Positions 1 through 6,706 of a stretch of 7,842 nucleotides of DNA are shown piece by piece. How positions within the stretch are numbered: the first letter of the stretch is position 1; each line of letters begins with the position of its first letter. This DNA comes from Pseudopedobacter saltans. GTDB lineage: Bacteria > Bacteroidota > Bacteroidia > Chitinophagales > Chitinophagaceae. Under the pieces are notes generated by a model, which did no database searches, had not been told where the DNA came from, and worked only from the letters and a program-made list of their open reading frames with translations. Location: NCBI GenBank assembly GCA_003241175.1, contig QFOI01000155.1:1-7842 (forward strand), given 5' to 3'. The position numbers were made by a program, and so were the translations under genes.

Positions 1-42
1 TTAGAATTTCTTGGTTCTTGAAGTTTTGATAGATGTCTGATA

Positions 43-1536
43 TTAATAATTGAACTTGGTCCATCCTTTATGCCAGATTGAATATTCTCCACCTGCAGAA
101 AGTCCGCCTGCAAAAGTAACTGGAGTGATAAAAGTGCGACTTGCTATCAATGCATCTGTAAAGTTTACACCAGCAGCATTCATCAAAGGTGAATTTCCCG
201 TAGGAGTCCAGTCTGGATTGGAATAGTTAAATGGTCTAGTGAAATTCACTTCAGGTGCTGTAGTTACGACTCTGTTACCAACAGCAGTAAACCAAGTATT
301 CAAAATAGCAGCTGTCATTCCTGTTGCACTTGCGCTTGCAGTATATCCCATTGCAGTTCCAAAACCATTAGTGAATACGACATTGCCTTTGATACGTAGC
401 GTACTATCATTACCTGCAGTAGATCCGATATTCAAATCCGTAGCTCTCCCTGTACCCGCATCAATTAATATTCCGTTTGTCCAACCCACTATGGCAGAGT
501 TGTATAAAGAAAGGGATGAGTTACGGCGAATCTGAACTGCAGAACCCAAATAGTTACTGTTTCCTACATAGGCAGAAGTTGCTCTTGGCCCGAATATAGA
601 TACATTACTGAATACTGCTTTTGTTTGGGGTGTATTAGTTGTTCCGTCTGCATCGTTGTCACTTTCAAACCCTTCAGATCTGGAAACATCAGCGATGGAT
701 GAATCGCGAATGATCAATCCAAATTGAACAGATCCACTAAAGCCGTTATCTGTATCAAAGTCATCGTCCTGTGTTTTATAAGCAATTAAATATTTACAGT
801 TAACTGTTCCTCCAAACCATTCAAAGGCATCGTCTTTTGCAAATGAAACTTGAATGTGATCAATGGTTGTTCCATTACCAACAGCACACATTGTTAAACT
901 ATTAATTTCTTGATTGGGCAAGTAAGCGTTACCTGCGTATTCGATACGGCAATATTGCATAGTACCAGAGTTGTCATTATCAACAGCAGTTGGGGCAATT
1001 GCATCTCCCCAGCCTCCTGCAGCTTGACTTGCCGCATCTGCAAATCCTCCTTCTGGTCTGTATAAGTGTGTACTAGAAGAATAACCAGTCATGAATGTTG
1101 CATTATTCATGTTTACAGATGCTTTTCCCAATAACACTACTCCTCCCCAATCTCCTGATGTAGGACTAGGATTCGATGATGTGAAAACTATTGGTTTTTC
1201 TGCGGTGCCTTTTGCCATGATTTTTCCACCTCGTTTAATGATTAAGGTTGATGCTCTACCTGCAGAATAATCCCCTTTAACTGTAGCCCCAGCTTCTATA
1301 GTTATAATTGCACCATTCTCTACAAATACAAAGTCTGAAATAATATTGTTGTCAGCAGCATACAGTGTTGTATCTTTAGTAATACTGCCAGTTAATCGTA
1401 CTGTTTTGCCAGTAGTTGTTCCTCCATTCCCTCCCGGTACTTCAATAATGATTGGTTGTCCATCCGATTCAATTTTACGGCAGGCTACTGTGCACAATGC
1501 AACAATTGTAGCTAAACCCAAAACGTACTTTTTCAT
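43..1536 (-). CDS. Surface-type lipoprotein with a predicted right-handed beta-helix fold, partner of the upstream TonB-dependent receptor
   Basis: A 497-residue protein if translation starts at ATG 1536. A TTG six codons upstream (1554) is in frame, but the ATG places a clean lipoprotein signal at the N-terminus: two lysines, a hydrophobic stretch, then the lipobox T16-V-A-C19, so Cys19 should be lipidated. The next residues (RKIESD) hold two acids, as in some Bacteroidota surface-export signals, but are not a clear match. After a Gly/Thr-rich linker the protein has short repeated beta-strand turns typical of pectate-lyase-like helices, including a GTAEKPIVFTS segment and SGDWGG. Acidic clusters lie at residues 235-239, 257-263 and 293-298, the last being a DxDxDG calcium-loop pattern. 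No catalytic site and no type IX C-terminal domain are visible. The gene follows the receptor gene by 48 bp on the same strand, so co-transcription is likely. Function is unknown; substrate capture or a scaffold for the receptor is inference. Similar proteins are common in Bacteroidota beside such receptors (family knowledge). Confidence 0.8.
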   Translation of the reverse strand: MKKYVLGLATIVALCTVACRKIESDGQPIIIEVPGGNGGTTTGKTVRLTGSITKDTTLYAADNNIISDFVFVENGAIITIEAGATVKGDYSAGRASTLIIKRGGKIMAKGTAEKPIVFTSSNPSPTSGDWGGVVLLGKASVNMNNATFMTGYSSSTHLYRPEGGFADAASQAAGGWGDAIAPTAVDNDNSGTMQYCRIEYAGNAYLPNQEINSLTMCAVGNGTTIDHIQVSFAKDDAFEWFGGTVNCKYLIAYKTQDDDFDTDNGFSGSVQFGLIIRDSSIADVSRSEGFESDNDADGTTNTPQTKAVFSNVSIFGPRATSAYVGNSNYLGSAVQIRRNSSLSLYNSAIVGWTNGILIDAGTGRATDLNIGSTAGNDSTLRIKGNVVFTNGFGTAMGYTASASATGMTAAILNTWFTAVGNRVVTTAPEVNFTRPFNYSNPDWTPTGNSPLMNAAGVNFTDALIASRTFITPVTFAGGLSAGGEYSIWHKGWTKFNY

Positions 1537-1584
1537 ATTTTTGTTTGTTTTCAATTTGTAAGTAAAAATTATTCTTAACGAATA

Positions 1585-4353
1585 TTAAAGATTATAGTTA
1601 AATGTTAGATTAAAATTGGTTCCGAATTGTCTTGTAAATCTATAAGCATCGATATTCTTCTGTAGAGATGTATTCCCGTTAGCGTTTTGATAGAAATACA
1701 AGGTATTGTTCAATATATTGGAAACGCTTAATCTAAATTCACCTTTTTGTTTCCATACTTTTTGTGCTATCAGCCAATCCAATACAGGTCTTGACGCTTC
1801 CCATACATCAGGACGGCTTCCTCCACCTGCAGTGCTTCCTAGAAGATAGATACGTTTACCAATTTGGTTGAACATTAGTGTTGTACTCAAGCCTTTTTCT
1901 TCTAAATCGTACATTAACGACATATTGATCAAATAAGGAGATTGTCCGACCATAGGACGATTGACATTTAATCTTTCATCTTTAACTCTACTGTATATGT
2001 AGGAACCATTCGCTTGGAATGTAAAATGACGTAAAGTATTTATAAAATCTAGTTTTTTTCTAAGCTCTATTTCTGCACCATAGGAATTAGCTTTTGCCAC
2101 ATTATCAAAAGTGAAATTTTGCCCATCTGAAGCCAACTGTTGTTCTATTGGATTTTGGAAATGTTTATAAAAAGCACCTACAGTAAACATTTCGCCAGCT
2201 TTTTGATAAAGCTCATAACGTAAATCGAGATTTGTAACCTTAGTCCTAAGTAAAGAAGGATTCCCATTTACACTTGCATTTAATTCGAAATCATAAAGTG
2301 ACAGACTAGCTAATTCTCTCAATTCTGGACGGATTACAGTCTGCGATGCTGATAAACGTAGATTTGTAAGGTTATTAAGTTTATAGGTCGCATTTATTCC
2401 TGGCAAGACATCAGTCTGTTTAGTATGGTTGAACTTGTTAGACCATGTTTTCTGAGACCCTACCAATTGATCATAGTTTTCAATCCTAGCTCCCCATACT
2501 ACTCTCAACTTTTCTGTAAAATTATTATCGAACTGTAAGTATCCTGTATTTAATATAGTGTTGGCCATGTATCTTAAATCACTATTATTTAAGATGTCAA
2601 AACGTAGTTGATTAGCGCCTGTGCCAAAATTGTCTGGAGCAAATGCCTGATCCGCATCTAGTTGACGAAGAGCGCTATTACCTCCAGGAAGACTAATCAC
2701 AAACATGGTGGCATCATAGAGACGATCTTTTACCTGTAGCATATAACCTCCTTTTAAGGTTTGTTTTGACCCAAACATGTCAAAGTTGTAGGAGAGATCG
2801 CCACCCGCTGTATATATATAGTCGCTTAAGCTTTGGTATAGTCTATTACTACTTCTGATGTCATAACTGTCTCCGATCTGTAGTTCATAAGGATTGTTTG
2901 TCCCCGCTGTACGCATATACATGTAACGTCTTTGGTCAGGACTGTATCCATCTAAGATGCTAAATGCACCATACCATTTGAGTTTTAAAGGATCTACAAT
3001 GGCATGTTCTCCTATTAACTGAGTCGTGAAAAAGGTATTTTGTTTAAAAGAATTTTCTTCTCCATACCCTTCGAATATGTCGTCAATTCCTTCACGGTAA
3101 ATAGTATAACTATTGGAATTTACATTTATCAAGGATTTTAGTGAAATTTTATTTTTGTTATTCAACTGCATAGTTAAACCAGCCAAGCCACCTAATGACG
3201 TTTGTTGATTGTATCTGGTATCGTTCCAAGAGTTGTTTGGGGTGCCAAAACCATCTCTATCAGCATTTAATATATTGTCACGATTAATCATCTTGACAAT
3301 ATTGTTGTTTCTGTAATAGTTTATACCAAGAACCCCACCTATTTTTTTGCCAAATAAAGTACCGCTAAAACCGCCATTAGCCTGGAATATGATGTTGGGT
3401 GATCCCTTTTTGATATTGGCCATCCAATCGTCGTTCATATTTTTGCCAATGGCATTTTTTTGTTCGACAGTCAATAGTCTGAATTGGTTTTTGGTTGTGT
3501 AGCCATTAGGAAATCCGTGATAACCATTGTCAATGCCCAACCAATCCAAACCACCAGATTTTTGTTTGTAAAAATCTTTTCCGAATGCCTGAGTATTGGC
3601 ACCCGTTCCTACTTGTACATTGAAGAAGTTTTTAGTAGGAATATCTTTTGTGTTGATTTGTATCAAACCTCCTGCCCACTCACCAGGCATTTCCGGCACA
3701 AATGCTTTGTTGATAATGATGTTGTCCAACATTTGAGCAGGTATGATATCAAAAGAAAACGCTTTACGGTCTGGTTCTGTCGAAGTAAGTAAAATGCCAT
3801 TTAACAAGGCTTGGTTATAACGATCTGAAAGACCGCGTACAACTAGAAATTTTCCATCAAGCAAACTTACACCTGGAGTTCGTCTCAATACGTCTCCTGT
3901 GTTTCTATCTGGAGAACGTCTGATAGCTTCCGCGGAAATGACAGATGCAACGGTGTTAGTGTTTTTCTGAAATTGGATTAAAGCATTAGTTGTTTCCAGA
4001 CGCTTGGTACTTCTAGATTGAACCGTAACGTTTTGTAGGTCACTTGATTTTTCTTGTAGGAAAACTTGTAAGTCCTCAGGTGCTGATTTGGCTTCTACGT
4101 TGTCGATAATACTGTTGTCATATCCAATATGCGAAACGGTAAGCGTGTATTTGCCTACTTCCAAGTTAATAAGAAAGCGGCCATCTATGTCTGTTGTTAC
4201 TTGAGGGTTATTTCCAGCCTTAACGACAGCTCCAACTACGGGTTGATTGTTTTTGTCAAATACCTTTCCAGAGATTTTCCCTTTTTGAGCAAAAAGTACA
4301 TTGAATGCACTAATTACTAACAACAGGGCTAGCATCCTTACTTTGCGCAGCAT
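1585..4353 (-). CDS. TonB-dependent outer-membrane receptor with N-terminal carboxypeptidase-like domain
   Basis: A 922-residue receptor, a normal length for the family. Residues 1-22 are a signal peptide ending LFA before Gln23. Residues 24-101 are a carboxypeptidase-D regulatory-like beta-sandwich (GKISGKVFD, then DIDGRF and LTVSHIGY). A TonB-box-like stretch (LQNVTVQ) lies at 106-112. The plug covers about 125-237, with RRTPGVSLLDGKFLVVRGLS and, near its end, GEWAGGLIQINTKD. The rest is beta-barrel, ending FNLTFNYNL; the final residue is Leu rather than the usual aromatic. Such receptors use TonB-ExbBD energy to import ligands across the outer membrane. There is no STN domain, so direct anti-sigma signalling is not indicated. 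No SusD gene adjoins it; a beta-helix lipoprotein gene follows instead, so this is not a canonical SusCD glycan transporter. The ligand cannot be read from sequence. ATG 4353 gives the signal peptide directly, and a phased direct repeat lies upstream. Confidence 0.92.
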   Translation of the reverse strand: MLRKVRMLALLLVISAFNVLFAQKGKISGKVFDKNNQPVVGAVVKAGNNPQVTTDIDGRFLINLEVGKYTLTVSHIGYDNSIIDNVEAKSAPEDLQVFLQEKSSDLQNVTVQSRSTKRLETTNALIQFQKNTNTVASVISAEAIRRSPDRNTGDVLRRTPGVSLLDGKFLVVRGLSDRYNQALLNGILLTSTEPDRKAFSFDIIPAQMLDNIIINKAFVPEMPGEWAGGLIQINTKDIPTKNFFNVQVGTGANTQAFGKDFYKQKSGGLDWLGIDNGYHGFPNGYTTKNQFRLLTVEQKNAIGKNMNDDWMANIKKGSPNIIFQANGGFSGTLFGKKIGGVLGINYYRNNNIVKMINRDNILNADRDGFGTPNNSWNDTRYNQQTSLGGLAGLTMQLNNKNKISLKSLINVNSNSYTIYREGIDDIFEGYGEENSFKQNTFFTTQLIGEHAIVDPLKLKWYGAFSILDGYSPDQRRYMYMRTAGTNNPYELQIGDSYDIRSSNRLYQSLSDYIYTAGGDLSYNFDMFGSKQTLKGGYMLQVKDRLYDATMFVISLPGGNSALRQLDADQAFAPDNFGTGANQLRFDILNNSDLRYMANTILNTGYLQFDNNFTEKLRVVWGARIENYDQLVGSQKTWSNKFNHTKQTDVLPGINATYKLNNLTNLRLSASQTVIRPELRELASLSLYDFELNASVNGNPSLLRTKVTNLDLRYELYQKAGEMFTVGAFYKHFQNPIEQQLASDGQNFTFDNVAKANSYGAEIELRKKLDFINTLRHFTFQANGSYIYSRVKDERLNVNRPMVGQSPYLINMSLMYDLEEKGLSTTLMFNQIGKRIYLLGSTAGGGSRPDVWEASRPVLDWLIAQKVWKQKGEFRLSVSNILNNTLYFYQNANGNTSLQKNIDAYRFTRQFGTNFNLTFNYNL

Positions 4354-4376
4354 ATTTTTGGTTTATCTTGATTGCT

Positions 4377-4385
4377 GCAAAGGTG
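4377..4385 (-). promoter_or_regulatory. Candidate -7 promoter element of the TonB-dependent receptor gene
   Basis: On the minus strand this reads CACCTTTGC, one base from the Bacteroidota -7 consensus TAnnTTTG. It continues into AGC, as many such promoters do. It lies 23 bp before the ATG. No TTG or TTTG -33 box lies 17-23 bp upstream; that region is occupied by the direct repeat at 4392-4432. The start site has not been mapped and the call rests on motif and position only. Confidence 0.35.
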
Positions 4386-4391
4386 TAGGTG

Positions 4392-4432
4392 CAATATTGC
4401 CTAATTGTTACGCCAATATTATCTAAATGTTA
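4392..4432. repeat. Imperfect direct repeat, two 19-bp units at 22-bp spacing, candidate operator
   Basis: On the plus strand unit 1 (4392-4410) is CAATATTGCCTAATTGTTA and unit 2 (4414-4432) is CAATATTATCTAAATGTTA. They match at 16 of 19 positions and are separated by 3 bp. Within them TTG or TTA triplets occur at 4397, 4408, 4419 and 4430, an exact 11-bp phase. Unit 1 also contains the perfect palindrome GCAATATTGC (4391-4400), and a further TGTTAA follows at 4435. The repeat covers the -33 region of the receptor gene's candidate promoter and the DNA just upstream, where a transcription activator would bind. The regulator is not known. Confidence 0.5.
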
Positions 4433-4450
4433 ACTGTTAAACCTTTTTGA

Positions 4451-4870
4451 TTATTCAGAGTCGTCATCGACGTCATTCATGAAATTTTCCAAATCCCTAC
4501 GGTCTCGCTTGGAAGGATGTCCGACCTTGCTTAATCTTTTACCAGTGTGGAATGACGCAGCTTCGAACTTGACTGTATCCAACTCTTCCTGAGGTGTGAT
4601 GTCTTCGTAGTTTTTAATGGCATCAGGATAGCCTACTCGTTTGGCAATCAATCCGGTAACTTTGATCAACCATTTACGAGCCTCTGTTTTTACTTCGTAT
4701 TGATCGCCAATAGTCACGTTTCGGGAAGCTTTTACGGGTTGCATTCCCATATTGGTCGTATTGATTTTAATTCGTCCTTTGTCGCAGGCATCGGCCGCTT
4801 GAGCTCTTGTTTTGAAGAGTCTAATGGACCACAAGTACTTATCTATTCTTACTTTTTCGTTATCTGCCAT
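4451..4870 (-). CDS. hslR: S4-domain RNA-binding protein, HslR (Hsp15) family
   Basis: A 139-residue basic protein. Residues 8-61 form an S4 RNA-binding domain with the family start RIDKYLWSIRLFKTR, then ADACDKGRIKIN and a conserved NVTIGDQYEV strand. The C-terminal part carries the family signature GHPSKRDRRDLENF (residues 117-130) and ends in a short acidic tail (DVDDDSE). In E. coli, Hsp15 binds 50S subunits that still carry a nascent peptidyl-tRNA after premature dissociation and helps recycle them; the same cytosolic ribosome-rescue role is expected here by homology. Length is typical of the family. ATG 4870 gives an N-terminus that leads straight into the domain. It is divergent from rny and lies 97 bp upstream of the receptor gene on the same strand. 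No terminator is visible in that gap, so read-through is possible, but I infer separate functions. Confidence 0.88.
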   Translation of the reverse strand: MADNEKVRIDKYLWSIRLFKTRAQAADACDKGRIKINTTNMGMQPVKASRNVTIGDQYEVKTEARKWLIKVTGLIAKRVGYPDAIKNYEDITPQEELDTVKFEAASFHTGKRLSKVGHPSKRDRRDLENFMNDVDDDSE

Positions 4871-4906
4871 TATCTAACGTTATATTTTTACCTAAAAGTT
4901 ATCCCT

Positions 4907-4914
4907 CAAAGTTA
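4907..4914 (-). promoter_or_regulatory. Candidate -7 promoter element of hslR
   Basis: The minus strand reads TAACTTTG, an exact match to the Bacteroidota -7 consensus TAnnTTTG, 36 bp before the hslR ATG. No TTG lies 17-23 bp upstream, so the -33 box is absent or weak. An 8-bp motif with two free bases occurs by chance in AT-rich DNA, so position is the main support. Confidence 0.38.
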
Positions 4915-4994
4915 AGGAACTGTTTTTATTGTTGCTTTTCTTGGCTTGTGCGAAACATTATGCTACAATAAGTATGTTTTTCCCTCGCTTTGAT

Positions 4995-5002
4995 TATCTT
5001 CG
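4995..5002 (+). promoter_or_regulatory. Candidate -7 promoter element of rny
   Basis: The sequence TATCTTCG followed by CACC differs at one base from the Bacteroidota -7 consensus TAnnTTTG and has the usual downstream C/A-rich context. A TATG at 4973-4976, 18 bp upstream, is a one-mismatch -33 box. Transcription would begin near 5008, leaving a 5' leader of about 67 nt before ATG 5076. Support is motif and position only. Confidence 0.42.
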
Positions 5003-5014
5003 CACCTTAGGTGC
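5002..5014. promoter_or_regulatory. Perfect 6-bp inverted repeat at the predicted rny start site
   Basis: GCACCT-T-AGGTGC is a perfect inverted repeat with a single central base. It begins at the last base of the candidate rny -7 element and spans the predicted start of transcription, a place where a bound repressor would block initiation. If RNA starts further upstream it could instead form a GCACC/GGTGC hairpin with a TTA loop. A second possible stem (5011-5017 with 5034-5040, seven pairs including one G-U) would use the same GTGC, so the two structures exclude each other. No function is known. Confidence 0.4.
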
Positions 5015-5075
5015 TTTGTATTTAAAATAAGATAAAGCATTCATTTTTAATAAGTTTTAAATTGTAAATAAAATC

Positions 5076-6632
5076 ATGATCACCACAACAGTCATTGCTG
5101 TTGTTTGCGTTATAATAGGAATCGTGGCGGGTAAGTTCATATTTGCAAAGAACACTACCAAACAGATAGAGGAGGCGCAACAGCAAGCACAATTAATTGT
5201 AAAAGAAGGCAAAATTGAGGCGGATGCCTACAGAAAAGAAAGAGAGTTAGAGGCCAAAGAAAAATTTGTACTGTTAAAATCCGAATACGATAAGGATGTC
5301 AATAATCGTAACAGAAAAATTAGCGAAGGCGAAAACAGAATCAAACAAAAAGAATCTTCTTTAGGTCAAAAAGAAGCTGCTATTGAAAAGCAAATAAAAG
5401 AAAATGCAACTCTAAAGCAGGATTTGGAACACCAGATCGAAATCAACAAAAAGAAGCAACAAGAGCTTGACCAACATCAGGAAGAACATATCAAAAAATT
5501 GGAGAAAGTTGCCAATCTTACAGCTGAAGAAGCAAAAGCTCAGTTGATTGAAAACCTAAAGCATGAGGCGCAGACACAAGCGATTTCTTTGCAACAGGAA
5601 ATTATTGAAGATGCGAAGCAAAAAGCCAATAAGGAAGCGCGTAAAATAATTATACAATCTATTCAACGTACGGCGGCTGAACAGACAATTGAAAATACGG
5701 TCACTGTATTTAATCTGGAAACGGATGAAATCAAAGGACAGATTATCGGTCGTGAAGGTCGTAACATTCGTGCTATTGAGGCAGCCACAGGCGTTGATTT
5801 GATTGTAGATGACACGCCAGAAGCAATTGTATTGTCTTCTTTCGATCCATTGAGAAGGGAAATTGCTCGTTTGTCTTTGACTCGCTTGGTTGCCGATGGT
5901 CGTATCCACCCGGCGCGTATTGAAGAAGTGGTTGACAAGACACGCAAACAGTTGGAAGAACAAATTGCTGAGATTGGTGAGCGTACCGTGATGGAATTGG
6001 GTATCCACGGTTTGCATAAGGAGCTGGTTCGTTTGGTTGGTAAAATGCGTTTCCGTTCTTCTTATGGACAAAATTTGTTGATGCACAGTCGCGAAACAGC
6101 CAATCTTTGTGGTATCATGGCATCCGAATTAGGATTGAATCCGAAATTGGCAAAACGTGCTGGACTTTTGCATGATATTGGTAAGGTTCCAGATGAAGAA
6201 ACAGAATTGAGCCACGCACTTTTGGGTGCTAAATTGGCTGAAAAATTTGGTGAAAATCCTGCTGTTGTAAATGCAATAGGTGCACACCATGATGAAATGG
6301 AAATGCTTTATGTTATCTCTCCAATAGTGCAGGCTTGTGATGCTATCAGTGGCGCTCGTCCTGGTGCTCGTCGTGAGATGATGCAACAATATATCCAACG
6401 TATCAAAGACTTGGAAAATCTTGCACAAAGCTATAATGGTGTGGAAAAAGCGTATGCAATCCAAGCTGGTCGTGAATTGAGAGTAATCGTGGAGTCAGAA
6501 AAAGTTACAGATGTGGAAAGTGATAAGCTAAGCTTTGAAATTGCACAAAAAATTCAAACGGACATGATCTATCCTGGTCAGATCAAAGTAACTGTCATTC
6601 GTGAAAAACGTGCGGTGAATGTAGCAAGATAG
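5076..6632 (+). CDS. rny: Ribonuclease Y (membrane-anchored endoribonuclease)
   Basis: A 518-residue protein, the usual length for RNase Y, which initiates mRNA decay by endonucleolytic cleavage at the cytoplasmic membrane. Residues 2-24 are a single N-terminal transmembrane helix. Residues 27-195 are a Lys/Glu/Gln-rich coiled coil. A KH RNA-binding domain at about 208-270 has the loop G225-R-E-G228 in IIGREGRNIRAIE. The HD metal-dependent phosphohydrolase domain has H337, H366-D367, H404-H405 and D422 as the expected metal ligands, all intact. The protein ends in the typical C-terminal region containing YPGQIKVTVIREKRA. ATG 5076 places the membrane helix at the very start, as in the family. 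The gene is monocistronic by context: its own candidate promoter lies upstream and a strong terminator follows 17 bp after the stop. It is divergent from hslR. From memory, rny in many Bacteroidota follows zapA; that gene is not present here. Confidence 0.97.
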   Translation: MITTTVIAVVCVIIGIVAGKFIFAKNTTKQIEEAQQQAQLIVKEGKIEADAYRKERELEAKEKFVLLKSEYDKDVNNRNRKISEGENRIKQKESSLGQKEAAIEKQIKENATLKQDLEHQIEINKKKQQELDQHQEEHIKKLEKVANLTAEEAKAQLIENLKHEAQTQAISLQQEIIEDAKQKANKEARKIIIQSIQRTAAEQTIENTVTVFNLETDEIKGQIIGREGRNIRAIEAATGVDLIVDDTPEAIVLSSFDPLRREIARLSLTRLVADGRIHPARIEEVVDKTRKQLEEQIAEIGERTVMELGIHGLHKELVRLVGKMRFRSSYGQNLLMHSRETANLCGIMASELGLNPKLAKRAGLLHDIGKVPDEETELSHALLGAKLAEKFGENPAVVNAIGAHHDEMEMLYVISPIVQACDAISGARPGARREMMQQYIQRIKDLENLAQSYNGVEKAYAIQAGRELRVIVESEKVTDVESDKLSFEIAQKIQTDMIYPGQIKVTVIREKRAVNVAR

Positions 6633-6649
6633 ATAAAATACGAAAGTTT

Positions 6650-6677
6650 AAAGACCTGCGATTGCAGGTCTTTTTTT
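6650..6677 (+). terminator. Intrinsic terminator of rny
   Basis: AAAGACCTGC (6650-6659) and GCAGGTCTTT (6664-6673) form a perfect 10-bp stem with a GATT loop, and a run of seven T (6671-6677) completes the signal. It starts 17 bp after the rny stop codon. It should separate rny from the thioredoxin-like gene. As a symmetrical stem it has A bases on its left flank but not a full A tract, so action on the opposite strand is doubtful. Confidence 0.92.
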
Positions 6678-6684
6678 ATTTTTG
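6677..6684 (+). promoter_or_regulatory. Candidate -7 promoter element of the thioredoxin-like gene
   Basis: TATTTTTG matches the Bacteroidota -7 consensus TAnnTTTG exactly and starts on the last T of the rny terminator tract. A CTG at 6656-6658, inside the terminator stem, is a one-mismatch -33 box at 18 bp spacing. The leader would be only about 17 nt. The T-rich setting makes a chance match easy. Confidence 0.3.
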
Positions 6685-6706
6685 GATAATTGAAAAATAT
6701 AGATAT

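Noticed and set aside
1..42. In-frame continuation of the lipoprotein frame past its stop (13 codons to a second TAA at 1-3)
   Set aside because: One TAA at 43-45 ends a complete-looking protein; a short open stretch before another stop is expected by chance in AT-rich DNA. No terminator hairpin is visible in these 42 bases.
1537..1554. Upstream TTG start for the lipoprotein gene, adding six residues
   Set aside because: ATG 1536 gives a compact lipoprotein signal peptide; the longer form places extra polar residues before it and uses a rare start codon.
3484..3792. Plus-strand open frame of 102 codons inside the receptor gene
   Set aside because: Antisense to the conserved plug and early barrel of the receptor; no domain, start context or neighbour supports it.
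4428..4440. Tandem TGTTAA pair (7-bp period) and a GTTAAC palindrome just after hslR as a terminator
   Set aside because: The stem would be only three base pairs, AT-rich and without a T tract on the minus strand, so it is not an intrinsic terminator. It may instead be part of the operator-like repeat.
4871..5075. Possible 6S RNA or other structured RNA upstream of rny
   Set aside because: The gap is only 205 bp, AT-rich, already carries two candidate promoters, and shows no long hairpin of the 6S type; only short stems near 5002-5040 are seen.
5556..6086. A 176-codon open frame on the minus strand inside rny
   Set aside because: It lies fully antisense to the conserved coiled-coil, KH and HD regions of RNase Y, its translation has no recognisable domain, and no promoter or spacing supports it. 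It is a shadow of the rny coding frame.
6662..6706. Upstream TTG start for the thioredoxin-like gene
   Set aside because: The TTG lies in the loop and stem of the rny terminator and the added 15 residues would precede a normal signal peptide.
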